Positions 16,611 through 24,642 of a stretch of DNA of 46,833 nucleotides are shown piece by piece; position 1 is the first letter of the stretch; every line of letters begins with the position of its first letter. This stretch comes from DATLBA01 sp035527275 (GTDB lineage Bacteria; Planctomycetota; Phycisphaerae; FEN-1346). The notes under the pieces are model-generated. The model searched no databases, was not told the DNA's origin, and worked only from the letters and a program-made list of their open reading frames with translations. Both the position numbers and the translations under genes were made by a program. The stretch covers positions 1 through 46,833 of the forward strand of contig DATLBA010000082.1 of NCBI GenBank assembly GCA_035527275.1, given 5' to 3'.

Positions 16611-17663
16611 TCAGAGGCCTTTTCGCCTTCCTCCGGTTCGGCCGGTCCCTTCGAGGAGCCAGATGTTCCGGTAGCGCACGAGGTGGCCGTGGTCCTGGAG
16701 CATGAGCGGCGTGCGCTCCCGGGGGTCGCCGCCGACACCGGCTGTGGTCGTTCGCGGCACGGGCTGGTTCTTGTGGATCAGGATGCCGTTGTGGCGGATG
16801 GTCATCACGGCGGGCTCCCAGTCCTTGCCGCCGGCCTTCGGCCGCGGCGCGCGGAACGTGATGTCATAGGTCTGCCAGGCAAGTGGCGGCAGGCAGGCGT
16901 TGATCTTCGGGACGGCAATGCCGTAGATGGCCCCGCAGTCCCCCTTGGCCGGCACGAGGCCGAAAGAGTCCAGCACCTGGACCTCATAGCGGCCCTGGAG
17001 ATACACGCCGCTGTTGCCGCGGCCCTGGCCGCCCGCGTTCGGCTCGTATGGAATCGAGAACTCCAGGTGCAGTCGCACGTCGCCGAACGCGCGGCGGGTG
17101 GAGGTGTTGCCCTTGCCCTTGACCATGCTGCCGTCCGGCAGCGCCTGCCAGGTCTGGTTCGTCCATTCATTCAGAGAGGGCGGTTTGCCCTCCTCGAACG
17201 GCAACAGGACCATCGCGCCCTTGGGCGGCTCTTGGCCGAGCGTCGTCGGCTGCCTGACTGAGTATGAGAGATTGAAGTTGCCGCCCTGACTGCTCTTGGC
17301 GGTCAGTTCCTTCTCCGCGACCTCGGCCTTCCATTCGGCGTCTCCGGCCTTGCCGGCCAGGACGAGTTTGCCGTCCTGGACGCTCCCTTGAAGGTCGATG
17401 CGAGTTTTCGTCGGCCCCCGGGTGCAAGGCGGCGACATCAAGGCCGCTCGGTAGCCCTCCTTGACCGGCCAAACCTTGGCTTCAACGGCCATGGGCGATC
17501 CGGCCGAACTGATTAGCCCTGACCCCAGATACTCGCCCATGAACGGGTCCTCTGCGCTCAGCCGGGGATCCTTCAAAATCTCTTCGCCGGATGCCCCCAA
17601 AGCAACGGCCGCCATCGTCCATCCTGCCAGCAATACCGCCGGTCCCGCCGCCAACGTTTTCAT
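16611..17663 (-). CDS. Secreted DUF1080 protein (3-keto-disaccharide hydrolase-like)
   Basis: A 350-residue exported protein with an N-terminal signal peptide (AAGPAVLLAGWTMAAVALGAS). Residues ~30-140 are an N-terminal region of unclear fold. Residues ~150-345 are the DUF1080 domain, with FGDVRLHLEFSIPY, GNSGVYLQGRYEVQVLDS, WQTYDITFRAPR and a closing LVRYRNIWLLE. DUF1080 proteins act on 3-keto-glycosides in characterised cases. The start at 17663 overlaps the stop of the Agl23-ApbE gene as ATGA, so translation is coupled. It is the last gene of a three-gene operon and lacks the redoxin half of the paralogue at 8096-9244. Confidence 0.87.
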   Translation of the reverse strand: MKTLAAGPAVLLAGWTMAAVALGASGEEILKDPRLSAEDPFMGEYLGSGLISSAGSPMAVEAKVWPVKEGYRAALMSPPCTRGPTKTRIDLQGSVQDGKLVLAGKAGDAEWKAEVAEKELTAKSSQGGNFNLSYSVRQPTTLGQEPPKGAMVLLPFEEGKPPSLNEWTNQTWQALPDGSMVKGKGNTSTRRAFGDVRLHLEFSIPYEPNAGGQGRGNSGVYLQGRYEVQVLDSFGLVPAKGDCGAIYGIAVPKINACLPPLAWQTYDITFRAPRPKAGGKDWEPAVMTIRHNGILIHKNQPVPRTTTAGVGGDPRERTPLMLQDHGHLVRYRNIWLLEGTGRTGGRRKGL

Positions 17664-20323
17664 CGCCGGTCTCCCTTTTGCCAAGCCTCCCATTTGCCAA
17701 ATTGATGGACGTGTCGCCCACCCGGCTCCACCGTTGTCAGGATGGCGGACACGTCTTGATGCTTCTTGCAATACGCTTCAACCTCGTCCGGCGACATCAC
17801 CACGAAGGCCGTCGAGAGCGCATCGGCAACTGCGGCGGACGGTGCCGCCGCCCACGCGCCGAGTTTATCCGTAACGGGCCGCCCGGTCCGTGGGTCGATG
17901 ATGTGCCGGTCGTCCGCCGGCGCGGCCGAGCCGCTGAGCGCCCGGCCCCTGATGCGGACCGAGCCGATGATGCCTACCGGCGCCGACACGTCGCCCAGTG
18001 AAACCTTCCACCCGCGCCTGCCCGCCGCCGGCGGGTCGGGAGGGGTCGGCACACCGAGCGCCAGGACCGTGCTCCCGCCGCTGCAGACAAGTGCTGACTC
18101 GATGTTCCAGTCCCGCAGGATGGCCGCCATCTGGTCCAAGGCGTATCCCTTGCCGATTCCTCCCAGGTCAATCCGCACGCCGTCGGCTTTCACGCCGACC
18201 GCGTGTCGGGACTCGTCAATCTCCAGCAGGTTCATCCCGGTGCGGGACAAGGCCTCCCCCCGAAAAGGATCAAGGTCGTCGCCCGTTGATGTTTGCGCGC
18301 CGCCCGAGCGCGTCTTCCAGCGGGCCGTGAGCCGGCCGATGGTTACGTCGAAGGCCCCGCCCGTTTCGGCGTGAATGCGTGCGGCCGTCCGGAGGCACTC
18401 GATCGTCGCGTGCCCGACGGCCACCGATTGGCCGCGCGCAAGCCGGTTGACCTGAGAGACGTCGCTTGCCGGATTGAACCGGCTCAGTTCCTGCTCGAGC
18501 CGGTCGAGTTCTCCGAAGGCCTCCTCGGCGGCCGCCTGGGCGTAGGAGAGTTCCCTGCCGGCGACGAAAATGTCGAAGGAGGTGCCCATCGCGCGGTGCG
18601 AAAGGCGATGGATGCGACCGGCTGGACGCGACCGGCTTGCCGCCACGGAAAGGGCTTTCGGTTCCGCCAACGTTGCGTCCCCTTGCGTCCCCGCCGAGGC
18701 CGCCAGCCTCGCGAGATACGCTTTCCAAAGGTCCTTTTGAACGTAGAGCACCAGAAACGCGCCCGGCCTCAGGCCGAACAACGCCTCCTGGTATTGATTG
18801 CGCAGCCGCCTGTCAAGTGTCTCCGCGATTTCGGCCGAAGCGATGATGACCGGAGCGTCGGCGTCGGCCGGCGGCGCGTACCAGTAACCGACGCGCTCAA
18901 ACCGCCGCAGATACCACGGCACGGGCCAGTAGTTCTCCGGCGAGATGACCTTCACCAGCATCCGGCGCCCGTCCGGATGGACCTTCGCCAAGTCCTCGAC
19001 CCGCTCGATCAGGCGAAACATGCTCGGGTACGTCTGGGCGTAGGCGTAGGGATTGCGCCAGTCGGAATGAAGCCGGAAGGCGGTGCGGTGCGCCTCCCAC
19101 CCCAGGTGCACGGTCCCGACGGCCAAGACCGCGCAGCCGAGCGCCTGAAGCGGCAGGTGGCGAAGCCACCGGACCAGAGCCACCGCCCCGACGCCGGCGA
19201 GCAAAATCATCCCGTGCAGGAACCCCAGCGCACACCACGGCGTCTTGTAAGGAATGACCGAGTAAACCGCCGTCAGGACGACCGTGTAAATGGCCAGGAA
19301 GCGGAGCAGGTGAAGGCTCGCGCCACGGATGCCTTTGCCTGTTGCCACCGCCACAACGCCGACCGCCGCCAGCGCAAGAATCAGCCCTTCGGTCCATATC
19401 GGCCCCGCATCGCAAAGCACGGACGGAAGGTCGCTCCAGCCGACCCACGCCCCGTCCTTCGCCAGGGCCAGAATGCCGAGGTAGTAGTGCCACGGGTGGA
19501 CGTGGATGCTGTCGCCGCCGCCTCGAGTCAGATAGGTGACGTATGCGCGAAACGAGTCGAGCACGCCGGTTGGGTGCTTGAAAAAAGAGGAGTAGAAAAG
19601 GGCGGAAACAATGGCGGCGACGGCCACCGCGCCCCCCAGATGCCACCCGACGATCGTCCGCCGGGTCCTTGTGGGAGGGACGCCTCTAGCCGGCGCCGCC
19701 GGCGCCTCCTCCTGCCCCGTCCGCCGCGACCAGACCACCGTAAGCCCCAGCGCGACGAGCATCGCCCCGACCGAGAGGATCCACGTCTCTTTCGTCGCGT
19801 GCATGAGCCCGACCGCGGCGCCCGCGACGAGCGCCCACCACACGGATCGGCTCCGCACGTAGCGCCACCCTGCCGCAAGCGCCAGGAAGGCGAAAAAGAC
19901 GAGCAGCATCTCCTGGATGTAGTAGCGGCTGTAATAGACCATGGCCGGGGAAATGGCGGTAAAGAGCGCGGCCACGAGCGCCGCGGCGCGGCCGAGGCCG
20001 TCCCACATCAGGCCCACCAGCAGGACCAGCCCCGCGCCGAACAGGACCGGCACGAGGCGAAACGTCGCGTCGTCCGCCTCCTCGACGTTTCCTTTCCCCA
20101 CAATCCGGACCGACGGCAGCGCCAGGTAATACAGGCTCGGTCCGTGGTGTTCGTGCGGGTCATAGCGGTAGTCGCCGGTCTCGTAGAGGCGGCAGGTCTT
20201 CGCGGCCTGGACGGCCTCGTCCGGGTGCATGGGGCGCTCGTTGAGCCGCGGCAGCCTGAAAAGGAGCGCGCCGGCGACCGCCGCGCACAAAATGCAACTG
20301 CTAATCCGCGTCGCGCGATTCAT
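17660..20323 (-). CDS. Agl23-like membrane glycosyltransferase fused to ApbE FAD:protein FMN transferase
   Basis: One uninterrupted frame of 887 residues. Residues ~1-545 form a polytopic GT39/PMT-like protein of the Agl23/TIGR03663 type, with the acidic first-loop motif MHPDEAVQ and many hydrophobic helices followed by a soluble domain. Residues ~577-880 are an ApbE flavin transferase: HRAMGTSFDIFVAG (~575), RIDLGGIGKGYALDQ (~718), CSGGSTVLALG (~745), HIIDPRTGRPV (~806) and VADALSTAFVVM (~832). ApbE attaches FMN to Thr/Ser of periplasmic or membrane proteins, so the C-terminal half should face outside. Both ends overlap neighbouring genes as ATGA. I know of no characterised protein with this architecture. 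Confidence 0.87.
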   Translation of the reverse strand: MNRATRISSCILCAAVAGALLFRLPRLNERPMHPDEAVQAAKTCRLYETGDYRYDPHEHHGPSLYYLALPSVRIVGKGNVEEADDATFRLVPVLFGAGLVLLVGLMWDGLGRAAALVAALFTAISPAMVYYSRYYIQEMLLVFFAFLALAAGWRYVRSRSVWWALVAGAAVGLMHATKETWILSVGAMLVALGLTVVWSRRTGQEEAPAAPARGVPPTRTRRTIVGWHLGGAVAVAAIVSALFYSSFFKHPTGVLDSFRAYVTYLTRGGGDSIHVHPWHYYLGILALAKDGAWVGWSDLPSVLCDAGPIWTEGLILALAAVGVVAVATGKGIRGASLHLLRFLAIYTVVLTAVYSVIPYKTPWCALGFLHGMILLAGVGAVALVRWLRHLPLQALGCAVLAVGTVHLGWEAHRTAFRLHSDWRNPYAYAQTYPSMFRLIERVEDLAKVHPDGRRMLVKVISPENYWPVPWYLRRFERVGYWYAPPADADAPVIIASAEIAETLDRRLRNQYQEALFGLRPGAFLVLYVQKDLWKAYLARLAASAGTQGDATLAEPKALSVAASRSRPAGRIHRLSHRAMGTSFDIFVAGRELSYAQAAAEEAFGELDRLEQELSRFNPASDVSQVNRLARGQSVAVGHATIECLRTAARIHAETGGAFDVTIGRLTARWKTRSGGAQTSTGDDLDPFRGEALSRTGMNLLEIDESRHAVGVKADGVRIDLGGIGKGYALDQMAAILRDWNIESALVCSGGSTVLALGVPTPPDPPAAGRRGWKVSLGDVSAPVGIIGSVRIRGRALSGSAAPADDRHIIDPRTGRPVTDKLGAWAAAPSAAVADALSTAFVVMSPDEVEAYCKKHQDVSAILTTVEPGGRHVHQFGKWEAWQKGDRR

Positions 20324-21132
20324 TCGACCGGCTTGCTATAGACCTCGACTTCGACGTAGTGGTTCAGGTCGTTGGAGGTGTTTCCATTGCTGTAGAGACG
20401 GACGTAACGCCCCTTGACGCATTTGGCGTCGATCAGTTTTCCCTCGTTGGTTTCAATCCGTTCCAGACCCGCGCCGAGGCCCAGGCCCGAAGAGTTGTCG
20501 TAATCGTTGTTGAAAACGGTCTTGACGCCGGTGATGAAGTCCGGGTCGTCCGACACCTGGACGACGACGTCGTGATAGACGCGCGGCTCCGTGTGATAGT
20601 GCCACACCAGGATCGCGTAAATCTCATACACCGCCTCCAGGTCGATCTGAACGCATTGAAGCCCCGGTCCCAGTTCGACGAAGGAACCGTCTGTTCCTTC
20701 CTTGTCGCCGTCGGTGACCATCGCCAGTTCGCCGATGATGGGCTCCTCGTCGCTGCCGCTGACGGGTTTTTCGAGGCCGACGTTGGCTGTTCCTTTGGGG
20801 GCGAGGAAAGGCGGCCGCGGTCTTCCCAGCGGTTTCTCCACGTGCTTTCCGAACTTCAGCGACGGAGGCGTGCCGGCAAAAACGGGCTTGGGCAGTTCGA
20901 TGGGTATCGGCGCCAGGTCCTCGTTAAAAATCTCGGGCGGGGGCGCTTCACGCGTGGGCGCTCCCGTTTCAGCGGCGGGATGGGACTCCGAGCGTGGTGC
21001 CGCAGGCTCGGACTCCGGCGCTCCGGCCGGTTCCACCTCGGGGCTCTCGGGTGACCGACAGCCGGCATGAAACACCGACCCCAAAATCAAAAGCAGCGCC
21101 GCCGGCACTAGGGTTCGTGACAGATGCCTCAT
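20320..21132 (-). CDS. Lipoprotein with F5/8 type C (discoidin)-like domain
   Basis: A 270-residue lipoprotein. The signal peptide VPAALLLILGSVFHAGC ends in a lipobox Cys at about residue 25. Residues 26-75 are Pro/Glu/Ala-rich linker. Residues ~130-268 resemble a discoidin-like galactose-binding domain: VTDGDKEGTDGSFVELGPG, QIDLEAVYEIYAILVWHYH, VVVQVSDDPDF, and the closing KGRYVRLYSNG...YVEVEVY. This fold commonly binds carbohydrates or surfaces. The ATG follows GAGGAGGT. It overlaps the Agl23-ApbE gene as ATGA and heads the three-gene operon. A planctomycete-type surface-anchored sugar-binding role is inference. Confidence 0.78.
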   Translation of the reverse strand: MRHLSRTLVPAALLLILGSVFHAGCRSPESPEVEPAGAPESEPAAPRSESHPAAETGAPTREAPPPEIFNEDLAPIPIELPKPVFAGTPPSLKFGKHVEKPLGRPRPPFLAPKGTANVGLEKPVSGSDEEPIIGELAMVTDGDKEGTDGSFVELGPGLQCVQIDLEAVYEIYAILVWHYHTEPRVYHDVVVQVSDDPDFITGVKTVFNNDYDNSSGLGLGAGLERIETNEGKLIDAKCVKGRYVRLYSNGNTSNDLNHYVEVEVYSKPVE

Positions 21133-21266
21133 GGGTTTTGCACCTCCTCGAGCCCCTTACAGTTCTCTTGGACCGTATTGTGCGTTTTGCCGACCCCACA
21201 ACCACCCAGGTTTCGATACTGTTCCGGCTCGATGGTTACTCGTTTTTCCGCCGGCGTGCAATGGGC

Positions 21267-21956
21267 CTACCAGACGGTGAAAGTTTCGAAACACGTTCGG
21301 AGGGCGTCCTCGGCCGCCGCCATCTCCGACCGCCGCCCCGTCGCCACCAGCGCATACGCCCTTTCGGCCGTCACCGCCAGGAGCATCCGCTGCTTCATCG
21401 GCTCGATCCCGCGGGGGTTCTCCAGGTCCAGGACCAGCGCGCGGGTCCCGTCGGCCAGCCCCGTCGGGGCCAACCGCGCCACCGTGATATTCCCCTGTAG
21501 GTCGGTGATGGCTTTGACGGCCCCGTCCGCCCACTCCTCGAGCGTCAGTCCCTCGCGTTTGATGACGAGGACATGGACGGCCACGCGCCCGCGCTGCGTG
21601 CGGGCGTCTTCGGCCGGCGCCGCCTCGCCTTCGGCCTTCTCGCCCGCCGAGGCTCCCTCCGCCTGTTCGATGCGGTCTTCGACTGCTCCGACATCCGGGC
21701 GTGCCCCCGGCGCGATGATTTCCAGAACAACGTCCCCCCCCAGGTCCCGGACCGTCCAACCGTCCGGCACGTCCAGTGCGAATCGAAGCGCCGGGCGCAC
21801 GACGTCCCGCCCCTGCGCTTCGAGCGGCGTCGGCGGCTCGCAGCCGGGCAGCGCGGCCCCCGCAGCGAGCAGCAGCGCCGCCAGCGCCCGGCCCGCCTTA
21901 TAACGTTTCGGACCGTGCGGCGGCGCGGCGATGGAGTTCCGCTTCGATGAGGTCAT
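21267..21956 (-). CDS. Hypothetical lipoprotein
   Basis: A 229-residue protein with a signal peptide ending in a lipobox (ALAALLLAAGAALPGC, Cys at ~39). The mature part contains a predicted beta-rich domain (FALDVPDGWTVRDLGGDVVLEIIAPG ... VHVLVIKREGLTLEEWADGAV ... RALVLDLENPRG ... MLLAVTAERAYALVATG) interrupted by a low-complexity Ala/Glu loop. The pattern resembles DcrB/PsbP-like stress lipoproteins, but I cannot assign it. The start at 21956 follows GGAGA and lies 59 bp inside the end of prfB in another frame, so the two genes overlap and are probably co-transcribed. Confidence 0.7.
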   Translation of the reverse strand: MTSSKRNSIAAPPHGPKRYKAGRALAALLLAAGAALPGCEPPTPLEAQGRDVVRPALRFALDVPDGWTVRDLGGDVVLEIIAPGARPDVGAVEDRIEQAEGASAGEKAEGEAAPAEDARTQRGRVAVHVLVIKREGLTLEEWADGAVKAITDLQGNITVARLAPTGLADGTRALVLDLENPRGIEPMKQRMLLAVTAERAYALVATGRRSEMAAAEDALRTCFETFTVW

Positions 21957-23017
21957 CCAGGTCTCCGTCCAGAACGTTCTGGACCCTTCCGGTTTCGTAA
22001 TCCGTCCGGTGGTCCTTGACCATCGTGTAGGGCTGGAGGATGTAGGAGCGGATTTGGTTGCCCCAGGAGATTTCGCCCTTCTGGCCGTAGAGTTTCGCGA
22101 TTTCGGCGTCCCGCTCCTGTTCCTGAAGGCGTTTGAGGCGTGCCAGGAGGATTTCCATCGCGGTGCGGCGGTTCTGGTGCTGCGACCGCTCGTTCTGGCA
22201 CTGGACGACGATGCCGGTCGGCAGGTGGGTGATACGGACGGCCGAACTCGTCTTGTTCACATGCTGGCCGCCGGCGCCCGACGCCCGGAAAAAATCGACT
22301 CGAAGGTCGTCCTCACCGATTTCGACCTCCCCGGCGTCCTCGAGTTCCGGCAGACAGTCGACGCTGGCGAAGGACGTGTGCCGCCGCGCCTGCGCATCGA
22401 AGGGGCTGATCCGCACCAGCCGATGAACGCCCGCCTCCGCCGACAGATACCCGAACGCATAAGGCCCGACGACGCGGGCCGTCACGCTGCGGTAGCCGGC
22501 TTCCTCGCCCTCGACCGCATCGACGATACTCATCTCCCAACCGGCCTGCTCGGCGTAGCGCGAGTACATCCGAAGGAGCATGGCAACCCAGTCGCAACTC
22601 TCCGTGCCGCCCGCGCCGGCGTGGATCGCCAGATACGCGTTCTTCGGGTCGTCCGGCCGCGACAGCAGGGCCAGAAACTCGAGCCGCTCCAGCCTCTTTT
22701 CAATTTCGCCGAGTTCGCCGGCGACCTGTTTGACGGCGGCGGTGTCCCCCTCCTCTGCCGCCATCTCCAGAAGCGCCGCCGCATCCTGCAAGCGCGCCCG
22801 AAGCGCATCGGCGGGTTCGACGGCGGCCTTCAGGTGTTTCAGACGCTGGACCTTGCGGCGGGCGGTGTCGGCGTCGTCCCAGAATCCGGGCGCCGACATC
22901 TCCTTTTCGATTTGCGCAAGGTCCTGCCGCTTTGTCTCGACGTCAAAGGGAGTCCCTGAGCGTCGAGAGACGCCCCTGAAGGGCCTCCAGTTTGTCGCGG
23001 ATTTCGCTCTCAGTCAT
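21898..23017 (-). CDS. prfB: Peptide chain release factor 2 with programmed +1 frameshift
   Basis: RF2 recognises UGA and UAA stops and releases the nascent chain. The gene is read in two frames: ATG 23017 to CTT at 22946-22948 (24 codons, ending RLSTLRDSL), then a +1 shift past base 22945 into DVETKRQDLAQIEKEM and on to 21898, giving about 372 residues, normal for RF2. The peptidyl-transferase GGQ motif appears in GAGGQHVNKTSSAVRITH and the stop-codon-recognition SPF tripeptide in VRISPFDAQARRH. A consensus promoter at 23025-23052 places transcription start at or next to the ATG, and there is no upstream ribosome site, so the mRNA looks leaderless. Confidence 0.95.
22942..22957 (-). promoter_or_regulatory. 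RF2 programmed frameshift site
   Basis: Minus strand AGGGAC TCC CTT TGA C. The Shine-Dalgarno-like AGGGAC sits three nucleotides before the slippery CTT, and the in-frame TGA is followed by C, the same geometry as the Escherichia coli site AGGGGG TAT CTT TGA C. Low RF2 lets the ribosome slip +1 at CTT TGA, so the protein controls its own synthesis. Confidence 0.93.
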
Positions 23018-23024
23018 AGCGGGG

Positions 23025-23052
23025 ATTATAGAGGGGGGCCGCGCCGTGTCAA
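23025..23052 (-). promoter_or_regulatory. Consensus promoter giving an apparently leaderless prfB mRNA
   Basis: Minus strand TTGACA (23047-23052), a 16-bp spacer and TATAAT (23025-23030), both perfect consensus boxes. Only seven bases (CCCCGCT) separate the -10 box from the ATG at 23017, so transcription should begin at or one base before the start codon. Confidence 0.85.
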
Positions 23053-23168
23053 CGGCGCTCCGCCGCCGGCAGCACGCCCCCCCCGGGACAGAGCGGGTGC
23101 TAGCCTGCCAAAGAAGTGACCGAGCAGCAGGGCGGCGGGAGCACTGTGTGGGTGTTTCCGTCGGGCAC

Positions 23169-23720
23169 TCAGTTCCCCGCCGCTCCGCGCCCAAAGCGCG
23201 GATAGGCCTCCCGGACTTCAGGGTCGCATCCTTCCGTCGGTGGCATGACGGCCATCTTCTTCCTTATGCCTTCGAGATGCCTTGCCGTATGGCCGCGCAT
23301 GACGGACACGTATTCGGCAAGCGTCCGCGGAGGATGCTTGGGATAGCGTACGGCTTCGATGTCCAGATGCGATGAGTCCAAGGTTGCCGACAGGCTCTCG
23401 ATCTGGGCTTTCAGTTCGTCCACCAGCCGCGCCAGCGCGTAGGGTGTCGGTCCGAGCCACGCGAAGATAGCCGTGTCAGCCGCGATCGTCTCCGGCGTAG
23501 GCTGGCCCTTGAGTGCCCGTTGCAGTTCGGTCACGGCGCGGTGCTCGCAGTTGACGCAATGGGTGACGGCACGCTGGATGGGCCACACGTCTTCTCCCGG
23601 GGGGACCCATCGCGCCTGGTCCTCGCTCAACGTGCTCAGATGGGAGCGCATTTCCTCCAGCATCGCGGCCACTTCTTCGAGTGTGGCTTTCACGTCCCTG
23701 ATTTCTTGTGCTTCCGCCAT
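23169..23720 (-). CDS. DinB-like four-helix protein
   Basis: A 183-residue, mostly helical soluble protein. The pattern resembles DinB/YfiT-type metal-binding four-helix bundles: an N-terminal helix (LEEVAAMLEEMRSHLSTLSEDQARWVPP), a VWPIQRAVTHCVNCEH segment with the first metal-ligand His, and a C-terminal GHTARHLEGIRKK pair of histidines. Bacterial DinB superfamily members include thiol-dependent transferases and proteins of unknown function; the substrate here is not evident. The ATG follows GGAAAGGG. It lies in a minus-strand run behind the LigD-like gene (34 bp) and upstream of prfB, which has its own promoter. Confidence 0.65.
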   Translation of the reverse strand: MAEAQEIRDVKATLEEVAAMLEEMRSHLSTLSEDQARWVPPGEDVWPIQRAVTHCVNCEHRAVTELQRALKGQPTPETIAADTAIFAWLGPTPYALARLVDELKAQIESLSATLDSSHLDIEAVRYPKHPPRTLAEYVSVMRGHTARHLEGIRKKMAVMPPTEGCDPEVREAYPRFGRGAAGN

Positions 23721-23754
23721 GGGGTGTGCCCTTTCCGGTCAACGGCCCCCTGGG

Positions 23755-24144
23755 TCACTCCGTTACTTTCCGCAACCGCCAGTAGTCGGTCCCGCTGACC
23801 GGTTCGCGGGCGAGGATGTAGTCGCCCTTCGCCTTTTCGCCTTTGAGGCGGATGCGGATTTCGGTCGCGCACTCCAGGAGCGCGCCGCCCTCGGGTTCGA
23901 TCCACTCGAACGTGCCTCGGTCGTAAATCTCGCACCGGCCGCGACCGCCCGAGATCTCGCCCTCGTATTCCAGATACGCGAGGCGATGGTCCGCCAACTG
24001 CCGGGCGAGGCAGGGAAGGTCGTCCGTCCGGTCCGGCGGCGCCGGGCAGGCGAATGTCACGAGCGCCTGGCGCGCCTCGAGCATCAGGTCGAAGTGCCAG
24101 TCGCTCTCAGAGCGAAAATGCTGCTGAACTACGTATTGCGGCAT
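23755..24144 (-). CDS. Stand-alone LigD 3'-phosphoesterase domain protein
   Basis: A 129-residue protein corresponding to the N-terminal phosphoesterase (PE) domain of bacterial NHEJ ligase LigD. Conserved features are the opening YVVQQHFRSESDWHFDLMLE, with the HxDxR-like region altered to WHFDLML, then YEGEISGGRGRCEIYDRGTFEW and the closing GDYILAREPVSGTDYWRLRK. PE domains trim 3'-phosphates and 3'-ribonucleotides at broken ends. Here it stands alone, with no polymerase, ligase or Ku in the window, as in many planctomycete and archaeal genomes. The Arg of the usual FRLE motif is missing, so activity is uncertain. The start follows GAAAGGCG. Confidence 0.8.
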   Translation of the reverse strand: MPQYVVQQHFRSESDWHFDLMLEARQALVTFACPAPPDRTDDLPCLARQLADHRLAYLEYEGEISGGRGRCEIYDRGTFEWIEPEGGALLECATEIRIRLKGEKAKGDYILAREPVSGTDYWRLRKVTE

Positions 24145-24223
24145 GGGTTACGCCTTTCGGGCGGCATTCGCGTCTTGGGGATTCGGAGGCCGCCCCAGGT
24201 TCAATAGTATGCGCGGTCGGCGC

Positions 24224-24631
24224 CTACGTTCTCAACGCCGGCGGTTTGGGTTTCGGCTCGAGGGGGGTGCGGCGGCTCTCCTTCAACGCCGCACGCAACT
24301 TGGCGATCTCGTCCTTCAGGAGCGCCAACTCCTGGGCCAGGTCCTTCTCGTGATCCGACTGCTTCGAGATGACCACCGAATAATGCAGCAGAATCGCCGC
24401 AAGAAACAACACGCACAAGAACGTCATCAGCACAGCGTGATTGAGGTGCAGCCAGCTCGACACCGCGAAAAGTATCTGGGGTACGAGCACGAAAGCCAGG
24501 ATCATCACGCCGGTGCAAATCCACAAGACGGCATATTCTTCGCGGAGGCGGCGTCTGCGGATTAACTCCAGCGTCATGCCCAACAGTACCAGCCCGGCGA
24601 CGAGGAGAGCAATACGCTGGACCAAGAACAT
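24224..24631 (-). CDS. DUF2304 membrane protein
   Basis: A 135-residue protein with three membrane helices (VQRIALLVAGLVLLGMTLEL, YAVLWICTGVMILAFVLVP and VLMTFLCVLFLAAILLHYSVV) followed by a coiled-coil tail (HEKDLAQELALLKDEIAKLRAALKE). The RRRLREEYAVLW loop is characteristic of DUF2304. Such proteins routinely sit next to polyprenyl-phosphate GT2 enzymes and are thought to assist them. The GT2 gene ends 11 bp upstream, and the ATG at 24631 follows TAGGAGG. Function is inference from pairing. Confidence 0.85.
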   Translation of the reverse strand: MFLVQRIALLVAGLVLLGMTLELIRRRRLREEYAVLWICTGVMILAFVLVPQILFAVSSWLHLNHAVLMTFLCVLFLAAILLHYSVVISKQSDHEKDLAQELALLKDEIAKLRAALKESRRTPLEPKPKPPALRT

Positions 24632-24642
24632 TGGACGACCTC

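Noticed and set aside
18293..20341. 682-codon open frame antisense to the Agl23-ApbE gene
   Set aside because: Shadow of a GC-rich gene; composition is low-complexity Arg/Pro/His with no domain, and the minus-strand frame has clear motifs and ATGA overlaps.
23893..23903. GGTTCGATCC resembling a tRNA T-arm
   Set aside because: Lies inside the LigD-like coding sequence and no acceptor, D or anticodon arms can be built around it.
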